A stretch of DNA of 64,000 bases from Actibacterium mucosum KCTC 23349 (GTDB lineage Bacteria; Pseudomonadota; Alphaproteobacteria; Rhodobacterales; Rhodobacteraceae). The stretch lies in the NCBI RefSeq assembly GCF_000647975.1, contig NZ_JFKE01000001.1, forward strand, positions 248,001-312,000, written 5' to 3'. A program made the position numbers and the translations under genes. The notes under the pieces are model-generated. The model had not been told where the DNA came from. It worked only from the letters and a program-made list of their open reading frames with translations, and did not search any database. Of the stretch, positions 42,493 to 51,691 are shown piece after piece (within the stretch, counting starts at the first letter, position 1; each line of letters opens with the position of its first letter).

Positions 42493-44454
42493 CTATTGCG
42501 CGGCTTCGGTTACCGCGTCATAGGCAGGCAGCCAGACACGGAATTCGGCACCGCCGCCTTCGGGTTGATGCAGGGTGATCAACCCGCCGGCCTTCTGGAT
42601 TAGGCTCTGCGAGATCGACAGGCCCAGCCCCGTCCCCTCGCCCTGTTTGGTGGTAAAGAAGGGGTCAAAGACTGTCGCGGCGCGGTCATCCGGTATGCCC
42701 GGCCCGGTGTCGCGCACCCGCAGGCAGACCCCCTCGCGCCCATCGCGCCGCTCGGGGCCCAACACCAGGTTCAGTTGCCCGTCGCTGCCCATGGCCTGGG
42801 CGGCGTTGACGATCAGGTTGATCACCACCTGCTGCATCTCGCCAGGGTCAATGCGCACCATCGGCGCATCGCGAAACTGCGTCGCCACCTCGATGCCACC
42901 ATGAGACAGAACATGTTCCACCAGCACCAGGCAATCTGCAACAACAGGTTGTAAAGAAACGGTTTCTTCGTAATCCGAAAACTCGGTGGGCCGTGCGAAT
43001 TTCAGCAGCTTGCCAACAATCGCCTCGATCCGGGTCACCTGCCGGTCGATCAGGTTCAGCTCGGTCACCACGGGCTGCGCCTTCTGGCCCAGCGTGTCAC
43101 GGATCACGTCCACATTGCCTTGAATCACTGCGACAGGGTTGTTGATTTCATGGGCCACGCCTGCGGTGATTTCGCCGATGGATGCCAGCTTTTCGCTCAT
43201 CACCAATTGCCGGTACGTGTCTTCAAGCTTGTCATTGGCCTCTCGCAGTTCCGAGGTGCGCTCTTCGACCCGTTGGTTCAGTTCGTCGGCCCATGCGCGA
43301 AGGCGGCGGTCGCGGTCCTGCACCTGGTCCAGCAGGTCGTCCAGATGCCCGGCGACCTGCCCGATTTCGTCCTTGGCGCTGATCTTGCCGTTGCGCGCCG
43401 ACAGGTTGCCGCGCCCCACGCGGCGCATGGTTTCGGTCATGCGTTCCAGCGGTGCAAAAATGCCCTTGGCCATCCACAGAAACACCGGAATCGACAATGC
43501 CAAAACCCCGGCAAAGGCCACCATCATCCACAGGTAAGCCTCTCTTTTTGCTGCAGAAAATGGCGCTTCAAGGAAGCCGACATACAACATCCCTACCCGC
43601 TCGCCGAAGCTGTCGATCAACGGCAGATAACCCGAGATGTACCAGTCATTCACCACAAAAGCGCGGGCCAGCCATGTCTGACCTTCGTCCAGAACCGCGC
43701 CGCGCACTACCGCGGAAACACGAGTGCCAAGCGCGCGGACATCTTCGAACAGGCGCACATTGGTCGACACGCGCACATCATCCAGAAACAGCGTCGCGGT
43801 GCCCTGTCGGTCGCCGCCCGTTACGGCGTTCAGATAGACCAGCGCGTTGATCGTATCGATGAATTGTAGGTTTCGATTCAATAGGATACCCCCTACCAGC
43901 ACACCACCTCCGGCAACGGGGCTGGCGGCATGTACGACCATGCCGCGATCCTCGACCAAGCGATTTGTGGGTACGGCGGCCTCGGTCTCGATCAGGTCCA
44001 GCCGCGCCTGATTGGCTAGGTCGTCAGAGAAAACCGCCAGATCTTGTGACGAGAAAATGTCGATCTGACTGTCGGGAACCCCGCCGAATGCGCGCCGGAT
44101 TACCGGCCATTTTGCCGCCACATGTTCGGCGGCATCTCCTTGTAAATAATAGAGAAAATCGAGCTCCAGCTCGTGCCGCTTGTTCCGGTAGAACAGCGCC
44201 TGCGTTGTGCCGTCCTGATTGCGAACCCGCGCAAATTCGACCGATTCCGCGATGCCGCGCAGGTCGTCCCGCGTGCCGGCCATGATGCGTGTCAGGTATT
44301 GCTCGGCCACCCGAAGGTCGCTTTCTACGTTTGCAATCAACAACTTATCGTAGTCAGCAGTCCAGCGTGTCATGCCCAGCAACAACAGCAAAGGCATCAA
44401 CAGGATAAGCGGTGCCAAGGCGAGAACCAGTAATCGCAGGCGGACCGAGCTCAT
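42493..44454 (-). CDS. Membrane sensor histidine kinase, likely partner of the NtrC-type regulator
   Basis: This 653-residue protein has membrane helices at about 5-27 and near 305-325 enclosing a periplasmic cache-like sensor domain of about 270 residues. A HAMP linker, coiled coil, HisKA motif GEITAGVAHEINNPVAVIQG and HATPase segments (VVINLIVNAAQAM, DTGPGIPDD, GTGLGLSISQSLI) follow. The HEINNP and downstream layout is NtrB/DctB-like, as expected for kinases that drive NtrC-family regulators. ATG 44452-44454 has GGAGAGG upstream. It flanks the formate dehydrogenase cluster that includes the regulator. Its ligand (formate or an oxyanion) is speculative. Confidence 0.93.
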   Translation of the reverse strand: MSSVRLRLLVLALAPLILLMPLLLLLGMTRWTADYDKLLIANVESDLRVAEQYLTRIMAGTRDDLRGIAESVEFARVRNQDGTTQALFYRNKRHELELDFLYYLQGDAAEHVAAKWPVIRRAFGGVPDSQIDIFSSQDLAVFSDDLANQARLDLIETEAAVPTNRLVEDRGMVVHAASPVAGGGVLVGGILLNRNLQFIDTINALVYLNAVTGGDRQGTATLFLDDVRVSTNVRLFEDVRALGTRVSAVVRGAVLDEGQTWLARAFVVNDWYISGYLPLIDSFGERVGMLYVGFLEAPFSAAKREAYLWMMVAFAGVLALSIPVFLWMAKGIFAPLERMTETMRRVGRGNLSARNGKISAKDEIGQVAGHLDDLLDQVQDRDRRLRAWADELNQRVEERTSELREANDKLEDTYRQLVMSEKLASIGEITAGVAHEINNPVAVIQGNVDVIRDTLGQKAQPVVTELNLIDRQVTRIEAIVGKLLKFARPTEFSDYEETVSLQPVVADCLVLVEHVLSHGGIEVATQFRDAPMVRIDPGEMQQVVINLIVNAAQAMGSDGQLNLVLGPERRDGREGVCLRVRDTGPGIPDDRAATVFDPFFTTKQGEGTGLGLSISQSLIQKAGGLITLHQPEGGGAEFRVWLPAYDAVTEAAQ

Positions 44455-44655
44455 GAACCTCTCCAGCAATGGAAATGTCCTCAGCCTAGCCGGAGGGGGG
44501 TAGGTGTGCCAAGCGTTACGAAACTCGCCCCGCTGCACCCCAAGGCAAAGTTGCACGTCGTTTTTAAAGTTTCGCGCATCAGAAGTCGCCGAAGTTTAAA
44601 GAATTGAGGCGGCACCCGCGGCACCGCCCCATCGTTGTTTACCCATCCGTAACCG

Positions 44656-47600
44656 TTATTCGGCCGGCACGGCCTCGGCGTCCGAGGACAGCGGATGGGG
44701 GATCTTGTCGAGCATCTCGATCGGGCAGACCTGAACGAAATTGCCGCATTCAATATCCCAGTGCTGCAGCAGATCGGCGGCCTTGATCGAGCCGGTCTCG
44801 GCCGCGTGGCGTTCGACCAGCCCGCGCAGCTGTCCCTCCCAATGGGGATGGGCGACCGGGCTGGCGACCAAGGTTTCCATGTTCATCATGGCGCGGACCG
44901 AGCCGTCGGGATCGTAAAGATAGGCCATGCCACCGGTCATGCCGGCGCCGAAATTGGCGCCGATGCTGCCCAGGATCACCGCGACACCGCCGGTCATGTA
45001 TTCACAACCGTTCGAGCCGCAGCCCTCGATCACCACCTTGGCGCCCGAGTTGCGCACCGCGAAACGTTCGCCCGCGCGCCCGGCGGCAAAGAGGTAGCCG
45101 TCGGTGGCACCATAAAGCACCGTGTTGCCGATGATCGTGTTTTCGGCGGCCACAAGTGGCGAGCGCATCGGCGGGCGCACCACAACGGTGCCGCCCGACA
45201 GGCCCTTGGCCACATAGTCGTTGGCGTCGCCCGATACCTCGATCTTCAGACCCGGCGCCGAGAACGCGCCCAGCGACTGCCCGGCGCTGCCGGTCAGCTT
45301 GACGGTCAGGTGGTCGGGCTGCAACGCGTTGCGCATGCCGAAGTTCTGCACGATGTGGCTGGAGATGCGGGTGCCCACTGTTCGGTCGGTGTTCTGCACC
45401 GCATAAGACAGCTGCATTTTCTCGCCATCCTGCAGGAACCGGGCCGCATCGGCGACGATCTGCGCGTCCAGCGTGTCGGGCACGGCGTTACGCTCGCGGT
45501 CGCGGTCGTAAACGATGTCAGCCGCGCCATCGACGGTGATCAGCAGCGGGTTGAGGTCAAGGTCGTCCAGATGCGCCGAACCCCGGCTGACCTGCGTCAG
45601 CAGATCGGCGCGGCCAATAACTTCGTCCAGCGACCGGGCACCGATCTGGGCCAGGATCTCGCGCACTTCCTGGGCGTAGAAGGTGATGAGGTTCACCACC
45701 TTGTCGGCATTGCCGGTGAACTTGTCGCGCAGGCGTTCGTCCTGCGTACACACGCCAACGGGGCAGGTGTTCGACTGACACTGGCGCACCATGATACAGC
45801 CCATCGCGATCAGCGCGGCGGTGCCGATGCCGTATTCCTCGGCCCCCATCATTGCGGCCATGACGATGTCACGCCCGGTGCGCAGGCCGCCATCGGTTCT
45901 GAGCGTGATGCGGTCGCGCAGGTTGTTCATCGCCAGAACCTGATGCGCCTCGGTCAGGCCCATTTCCCACGGCAGACCGGCATATTTGATCGACGTGGCG
46001 GGCGAGGCGCCGGTGCCGCCATTATGGCCCGAGATCAGGATGATGTCGGCCTTGGCCTTGGCCACGCCGGCGGCGATGGTGCCGACGCCGGACGAGGCCA
46101 CCAGTTTCACGGTGACCTTGCAGCGCGGGTTGATCTGTTTGAGGTCATAGATCAGCTGCGCCAGATCCTCGATCGAGTAGATATCGTGGTGCGGCGGCGG
46201 GCTGATCAGGGTCACGCCCTTGGTCGAGTGGCGCAGCTTGGCGATCAGGTCGGTGACCTTCATGCCGGGCAACTGGCCGCCCTCGCCGGGTTTGGCGCCC
46301 TGGGCGACCTTGATCTCAAGCTCTTCGCAATGCAGCAGGTATTCGGCGGTGACACCGAAACGGCCCGAGGCCACCTGTTTGATCTTGGCCGACGCGTTGT
46401 CGCCATTGGGTTCGGGGGTGAAATCCTCGGGGCTTTCGCCGCCTTCCCCGGAATCCGACTTGGCGCCGATGCGGTTCATGGCAATCGACAGGGTGCGGTG
46501 TGCCTCGGGGCTGAGGGCGCCCAGCGACATGCCGGGTGTGACGAAGCGCTTGCGGATCGAGGTGATCGATTCCACTTCTTCGATCGGCACGGGGCGGCCG
46601 ATGGGTTTGATATCCAGCAGGTCGCGCAGGTGGATCGGCGGGTTGGCCCGCATCGCGGCCGAGTATTTCTGCCACATCTCATAGCTGGCGCGGTCGCAGG
46701 CCGATTGCATCATATGCATGGTCTGCGCCTCCCAGGCGTGTTTCTCGCCCGACCGGCGCGCCTTGTAGAAGCCACCGATGGGCAGCACGTCGGCCCCGCC
46801 CTTGAAGCCCAGCGCGTGCACCTGTTCCAGCTTGCGCTGGATGCCGCTGACACCGATGCCCGAGATGCGGGAGTGCATGCCGGGGAAGTATTCGGCACAC
46901 ATGGCGCGGCTGAGGCCGACGGCCTCGAAATTCAGGCCGCCGCGATAGGACGAGATGACCGAGATGCCCATCTTGGACATGATTTTCAGCAGGCCGTAAT
47001 CAACCGCATCGCGGTATTTGGCCACGGCCTCGGTCAGGGTGCCCTCCAACAGGCCGCGGCTGATGCGGTCGGCCAGGCTGTCTTCGGCCAGGTAGGCGTT
47101 GACGGTGGTGGCACCGCAGCCGATCAGAACGGCGAAGTAATGCGGATCAACGCATTCCGCCGAGCGGACGTTCAGCGAGGTGAACGTGCGCAGGCCCTTG
47201 CGGGTCAGCCAGGAATGCACCGCAGATGTCGCCAGGATCATCGGCATGGCCACGCGGTCAGCACCCTGCGCCTGATCGGTCAGGATGATGTGACCGGCGC
47301 CCGAACGCACGGCGTCTTCGGCCTCGTCGCGGATACGGGCCAGACCGGCACGCAGCGCGTCGGCATCGCCATCGGCGGCAAAGGTACAGTCGATCAGCAC
47401 CATCTGCGCGTTGAATTGCGCCACCATTTCGTCGAACTGGGCGTTGCCGACAAACGGGCTTTCCAGCACCAGAATCTCGGTCTGGCTGCTGTCTTCGTCC
47501 AGCACATTCTTGAGGTTGCCGAACCGCGTTTTCAGCGACATCACCCGGTATTCGCGCAGGCTGTCGATGGGCGGGTTGGTGACCTGGCTGAAGTTCTGAC

Positions 47601-49194
47601 GGAAGAAATGGCTGAGCGGGCGGTATTTCTCGGACAGCACCGCAGACGGCGTGTCGTCACCCATCGAGGCGATGGCCTCTTTACCATCCTCGGCCATCGG
47701 CAGAAGGATCTGTTCCAGCTCTTCCATCGAATAGCCGGCGGCGATCTGACGGTGGCGCAGTTCGGCGCCTTCATAGATCGGTTTCTCGTCCACCTCGGCC
47801 AGCGCCTTGTCCAGCTCGGTGATCTTGCCGACCCAATCGCCAAAGGGCTGGCTGGCGGCCAGTTGGTCCTTGATCTCGGTGTCGTGGAACAGCTTGCCCT
47901 CGGCCGTATCAACCGCGATCATCTGACCGGGGCCCAGCGCGCCTTTTTCTACAACCGAACCTTCGTCGGTGGGCACCATGCCGGCCTCGGACCCGGCGAT
48001 CAGCAGACCGTCACCCGTCACAACATAGCGCATCGGGCGCAGGCCGTTGCGGTCCAGCCCGCCGCAGACCCAGCGGCCATCGGTCATGGCCAGCGCGGCG
48101 GGGCCGTCCCACGGCTCCATCACCGAGTTGCAGTAGGAATACATGTCACGCCAGCTTTGCGGCAGCTCAACCGCCTGCTTGGACCAGCTTTCGGGCACCA
48201 GCATCGTCTTGGCCATCGGCGCGTTCCGACCGGCGCGCACCATCACCTCGAACACCGCATCCAGCGCGGCGGAATCCGACGACCCCTGGCTGACAATCGG
48301 TTTCAGATCGTCGGCATATTCGCCAAACGCCGCCGAGGTCATGCGGATCTCGTGGCTTTTCATCCAGTTGACGTTGCCCTTCAGGGTGTTGATCTCGCCG
48401 TTATGGGCCAGCATGCGGAACGGTTGCGCCAGCCACCATTGCGGGAAGGTGTTGGTCGAGTAACGCTGATGATAGATGGCGAAGTTCGAGGTAAAGCGTT
48501 CATCCTTGAGATCGGGATAGAACTCGGCCACCTGCTCGGCCAGCATCATGCCCTTATAGATGATCGAACGGCAGCTGAGCGAGCACAGGTACATGTCGCC
48601 AATACCAGCGGCAGCGGCTGCTTTTTCGATCCGGCGGCGGATCACGTACAGCTCACGCTCGAACGTTTCTTCATCCACGCCCTTGGCGTTCGAGATGATG
48701 ATCTGTTCGATCTCGGGGCGGGTGGCGTTGGCTTTTTCGCCCAGAACCTCTGTGTTCACGGGCACATGGCGCCAGCCATAGATGTAATACCCCATGCGCA
48801 GCACTTCGGCCTCGACGATCGTGCGGCAGGTTTCCTGCGCGCCGAAATCGGTGCGGGGCAGAAAGACCTGACCCACGGCGATCAGGCGATCGGTCAGCGG
48901 TTCGTGGCCGGTGCGGCGGATCTGATCGTAAAAGAACGGCACGGGGATCTGCACGTGGATGCCGGCGCCGTCGCCGGTTTTGCCGTCGGCATCGACCGCG
49001 CCGCGGTGCCAGATCGCCTTGAGCGCGTTGATCCCGCTTTCCACCACCTGGCGGCTGGGTTTGCCGTCGATGGCCACCACAAGGCCCACACCGCAGGACG
49101 AATGTTCATCGTCTTCGCGGTAAAGCCCGTGTTCGGCCATATAGGCGCGTTTGGCTTCTTCGTTCTGCAGCCATTCGGCGTCGAATTTCGTCAT
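44656..49194 (-). CDS. gltB: Glutamate synthase (NADPH) large subunit
   Basis: This 1512-residue enzyme has a class-II glutaminase domain with nucleophile Cys34 exposed after removal of a short propeptide (DDEHSSCGVGLVV). The central and FMN domains include GAKSDSGEGGE, IKQVASGRFGVTAEYL and KVTVKLVASSGVGTIAAGVA. The cysteine cluster MVRQCQSNTCPVGVCTQ binds [3Fe-4S]. The C-terminal beta-helix domain has GGTVVVRPP and GCGSNGCEYMTGG. It forms glutamate from glutamine and 2-oxoglutarate with GltD. It is downstream of gltD on the same strand, 54 bp apart. Confidence 0.97.
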   Translation of the reverse strand: MTKFDAEWLQNEEAKRAYMAEHGLYREDDEHSSCGVGLVVAIDGKPSRQVVESGINALKAIWHRGAVDADGKTGDGAGIHVQIPVPFFYDQIRRTGHEPLTDRLIAVGQVFLPRTDFGAQETCRTIVEAEVLRMGYYIYGWRHVPVNTEVLGEKANATRPEIEQIIISNAKGVDEETFERELYVIRRRIEKAAAAAGIGDMYLCSLSCRSIIYKGMMLAEQVAEFYPDLKDERFTSNFAIYHQRYSTNTFPQWWLAQPFRMLAHNGEINTLKGNVNWMKSHEIRMTSAAFGEYADDLKPIVSQGSSDSAALDAVFEVMVRAGRNAPMAKTMLVPESWSKQAVELPQSWRDMYSYCNSVMEPWDGPAALAMTDGRWVCGGLDRNGLRPMRYVVTGDGLLIAGSEAGMVPTDEGSVVEKGALGPGQMIAVDTAEGKLFHDTEIKDQLAASQPFGDWVGKITELDKALAEVDEKPIYEGAELRHRQIAAGYSMEELEQILLPMAEDGKEAIASMGDDTPSAVLSEKYRPLSHFFRQNFSQVTNPPIDSLREYRVMSLKTRFGNLKNVLDEDSSQTEILVLESPFVGNAQFDEMVAQFNAQMVLIDCTFAADGDADALRAGLARIRDEAEDAVRSGAGHIILTDQAQGADRVAMPMILATSAVHSWLTRKGLRTFTSLNVRSAECVDPHYFAVLIGCGATTVNAYLAEDSLADRISRGLLEGTLTEAVAKYRDAVDYGLLKIMSKMGISVISSYRGGLNFEAVGLSRAMCAEYFPGMHSRISGIGVSGIQRKLEQVHALGFKGGADVLPIGGFYKARRSGEKHAWEAQTMHMMQSACDRASYEMWQKYSAAMRANPPIHLRDLLDIKPIGRPVPIEEVESITSIRKRFVTPGMSLGALSPEAHRTLSIAMNRIGAKSDSGEGGESPEDFTPEPNGDNASAKIKQVASGRFGVTAEYLLHCEELEIKVAQGAKPGEGGQLPGMKVTDLIAKLRHSTKGVTLISPPPHHDIYSIEDLAQLIYDLKQINPRCKVTVKLVASSGVGTIAAGVAKAKADIILISGHNGGTGASPATSIKYAGLPWEMGLTEAHQVLAMNNLRDRITLRTDGGLRTGRDIVMAAMMGAEEYGIGTAALIAMGCIMVRQCQSNTCPVGVCTQDERLRDKFTGNADKVVNLITFYAQEVREILAQIGARSLDEVIGRADLLTQVSRGSAHLDDLDLNPLLITVDGAADIVYDRDRERNAVPDTLDAQIVADAARFLQDGEKMQLSYAVQNTDRTVGTRISSHIVQNFGMRNALQPDHLTVKLTGSAGQSLGAFSAPGLKIEVSGDANDYVAKGLSGGTVVVRPPMRSPLVAAENTIIGNTVLYGATDGYLFAAGRAGERFAVRNSGAKVVIEGCGSNGCEYMTGGVAVILGSIGANFGAGMTGGMAYLYDPDGSVRAMMNMETLVASPVAHPHWEGQLRGLVERHAAETGSIKAADLLQHWDIECGNFVQVCPIEMLDKIPHPLSSDAEAVPAE

Positions 49195-49248
49195 GTCATC
49201 ATCCTTTCCTGGATGGCGCGGGGGCAGGCCCCGCTGCGTATCTTGGTG

Positions 49249-50679
49249 TTACTCGGCGGCGACGGCAGCTTGGGTCAGCTGCCCCACAATGGCGTCGGCG
49301 GCTTCGCGGCCATCGCGGATGGCCCAGACCACCAGCGAGGCACCCCGCACGATGTCGCCCACGGCGTACACGCCGGGCATGGCGGTTTCGTGGGTGCGGA
49401 AATCGGCCTTGACGGTGCCCCAGCGGGTGACCTCCAGCGCGGGTTCGTTCCACAGGGCGGGCAGATCCTCGGGCTCGAACCCCAGGGCCTTGATCACCAG
49501 ATCGGCGTCTTCGACATAGTCCGCACCTTCGATCACCTCGGGGCTTTGGCGGCCCGAGGCATCGGGCAGGCCCAGGCGCATTTTCTGCACCATCACGCCG
49601 GTCACCGGATCACCGGCAAAGCCTTTGGGCGCCGACAGCCAGACAAATTCCACGCCTTCCTCTTCGGCGTTCTGGGTTTCACGCTGCGAGCCGGGCATGT
49701 TGGCCTTGTCGCGGCGATAGAGGCATTTGACGCTGGTCGCGCCCTGACGGATCGCGGTGCGTACACAGTCCATCGCGGTGTCGCCACCGCCGATGACCAC
49801 CACGCGCTTGCCCTCGGCGTTCAGCTCGCCCGAGTCGTATTCCGGCACGTCGTCGCCAAAGTTCTTGCGGTTGGAGGCGGTCAGATAGTCGATGGCGCGC
49901 ACGATACCCGCCGCACCCGAACCGGGGCCTTGCAGGTCGCGCGACTTGTAGACGCCGGTGGCGATCAGCACGGCGTTATGCTGTGCACGGATATCGGCGA
50001 ACGAGATGTCTTCGCCCACGTTGCAGTTCAGCACGAACGTGACGCCCGAGGCCTCAAGCTGTTCGTGGCGGCGCATGACCACCTCTTTCTCCAGCTTGAA
50101 GCCGGGGATGCCATAGGTCATCAGCCCGCCGGTGCGGTCATAGCGGTCATAGACGGTGACCTGAATGCCGGCGCGGCGCAGACGATCGGCGGCGGCAAGG
50201 CCCCCGGGGCCGGCGCCGATGATGCCCACGCTTTCCTCGCGCTCGGCATAGGGTGTTGCGGGTTTCACCCAACCCTCGGCCCAGGCGGTGTCGGTGATGT
50301 ATTTCTCGACCGCGCCGATGGTCACGGTGCCGTGGCCCGATTGTTCGATCACGCAATTGCCTTCGCACAGACGGTCCTGTGGGCAGATGCGGCCGCAGAT
50401 CTCGGGGAAGGTGTTGGTGGCCTGGCTGAGCTCATAGGCCTCCTGGACACGACCCTCGGCGGTCAGGCGCAGCCAGTCGGGGATGTTGTTGTGCAGCGGG
50501 CAGTGCGACTGACAATAGGGCACACCGCATTGCGAACAGCGGCTGGCCTGTTCTTCGGCCTTGGCCTCGATAAAGTCGCCATAGATTTCAAGGAAATCCT
50601 GGGTCCGGCCGTCTGCCGCGCGTTTGGTCGGCATTTCCCGGCCAAGATCGACAAACTTCAACATCTTTTGTTTTGCCAT
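49249..50679 (-). CDS. gltD: Glutamate synthase small subunit
   Basis: This 476-residue flavoprotein has N-terminal [4Fe-4S] cysteines (CSQCGVPYCQSHCPLHN and CGRICPQDRLCEGNC), FAD-binding GIIGAGPGGLAAADRL and NADPH-binding VVVIGGGDTAMDCVRTA. It feeds electrons from NADPH to GltB. ATG 50677-50679 is used because the upstream alternative is a TTG with the same ribosome site GGAAGG. It is the first gene of the gltDB operon. Two CCTA-N3-TAGG palindromes lie in its promoter region. Confidence 0.96.
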   Translation of the reverse strand: MAKQKMLKFVDLGREMPTKRAADGRTQDFLEIYGDFIEAKAEEQASRCSQCGVPYCQSHCPLHNNIPDWLRLTAEGRVQEAYELSQATNTFPEICGRICPQDRLCEGNCVIEQSGHGTVTIGAVEKYITDTAWAEGWVKPATPYAEREESVGIIGAGPGGLAAADRLRRAGIQVTVYDRYDRTGGLMTYGIPGFKLEKEVVMRRHEQLEASGVTFVLNCNVGEDISFADIRAQHNAVLIATGVYKSRDLQGPGSGAAGIVRAIDYLTASNRKNFGDDVPEYDSGELNAEGKRVVVIGGGDTAMDCVRTAIRQGATSVKCLYRRDKANMPGSQRETQNAEEEGVEFVWLSAPKGFAGDPVTGVMVQKMRLGLPDASGRQSPEVIEGADYVEDADLVIKALGFEPEDLPALWNEPALEVTRWGTVKADFRTHETAMPGVYAVGDIVRGASLVVWAIRDGREAADAIVGQLTQAAVAAE

Positions 50680-50751
50680 TTCCAAATCCTTCCAAGGTCG
50701 TCAGGCGTCGTGCTATACAGAGATAAGGGAGAGATATAAAGTCAGCAACGC

Positions 50752-50839
50752 TGACCTAATATAGGAAAAGTGCGATAAATCAATCCAATCTCTCCGGATT
50801 TTTTCTCCAATAAAGTAAACAAGCGTGACCTAAAATAGG
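50752..50839. promoter_or_regulatory. Two TGACCTAANATAGG boxes between gltD and uppP
   Basis: TGACCTAATATAGG at 50752-50765 and TGACCTAAAATAGG at 50826-50839 differ at one base and are 74 bp apart, about seven helical turns. Each holds a CCTA-N3-TAGG palindrome. They lie in the divergent gap between gltD and uppP and look like operator sites of one regulator, possibly for gltDB. Confidence 0.55.
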
Positions 50840-50887
50840 CCAACCCATTGGATTTAAACGGGTTCGGCATAAATACGAGAATACGAC

Positions 50888-51691
50888 ATGGATTTAACCT
50901 ATCTTCTGCTTGTCGCCATTATTCAAGGCGTTACCGAGTTTCTGCCGGTGTCGTCATCCGGCCATCTGGTGCTGTTGCCGAATCTGACCGGAAACGCGGA
51001 CCAGGGCCAGGTGATAGACGTGGCCGTGCATGTGGGCACTTTGTTCGCCGTGATGCTGTATTTCCACGCCGACACGCGCAAATGCGTGATCGGGGTGGGT
51101 CATCTGCTGACCGGGCGCACGTCAACCGAGGCTGCGCGGCTGGTGCTGTTGCTGTCAGTGGCGACGGTCCCGGTTATCCTGTTTGGGCTGATTTTGAAGG
51201 CGACGGGGCTGGATCAAGCGGTGCGGTCTGTTGCCGTGATCGGGTGGACGATGCTGATCTTCGGGATCGTGCTGTATTGGGCCGACAAAACCGGCAAGCA
51301 TGAACACGAGGCCGCCGACTGGTCGTTCAAACACGCCGTTATCATGGGGCTGTGGCAGGCGCTGGCGCTGATCCCCGGCACGTCGCGGTCGGGCATTACC
51401 ATCACCGCGGCGCGGCAACTGGGATACACACGGGCCGATGGCGCGCGGTTGGCGATGCTGATGTCGATTCCTACGATCATCGCGTCGGGCGCGTTGTTGG
51501 GGGCCGAGGTTGTGGCCACGGCCGATGCCGCCGCCGCGCGGGACGGCGCAATTGCGGCATTCTTTGCCTTCATCGCGGCGCTGCTGGCGCTGGTTCTGAT
51601 GATGCGATTGTTGCGCAGTGTCAGCTTCACGCCCTACGTGATCTATCGGGTGATCCTGGGCGTGGTGCTGTTGATTTATGCCTATACTTAG
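50888..51691 (+). CDS. uppP: Undecaprenyl-diphosphatase UppP (BacA)
   Basis: This is a 267-residue membrane protein with eight predicted helices. The two hallmark motifs are visible: GVTEFLPVSSSGHLVLL in the first part and ALALIPGTSRSGITITAARQ in the middle. It recycles the undecaprenyl carrier for cell wall synthesis by dephosphorylating undecaprenyl diphosphate. It is divergent from gltD and ends overlapping the convergent NDUFA9-like gene by four bases. Confidence 0.96.
   Translation: MDLTYLLLVAIIQGVTEFLPVSSSGHLVLLPNLTGNADQGQVIDVAVHVGTLFAVMLYFHADTRKCVIGVGHLLTGRTSTEAARLVLLLSVATVPVILFGLILKATGLDQAVRSVAVIGWTMLIFGIVLYWADKTGKHEHEAADWSFKHAVIMGLWQALALIPGTSRSGITITAARQLGYTRADGARLAMLMSIPTIIASGALLGAEVVATADAAAARDGAIAAFFAFIAALLALVLMMRLLRSVSFTPYVIYRVILGVVLLIYAYT

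Noticed and set aside
44695-50739. Very long plus-strand open frame (about 2000 codons) opposite gltB and gltD
   Set aside because: It is the antisense shadow of two well-supported genes. Its composition is His/Arg/Gly-rich and shows no domain, which is typical for the mirror of GC-rich codons.
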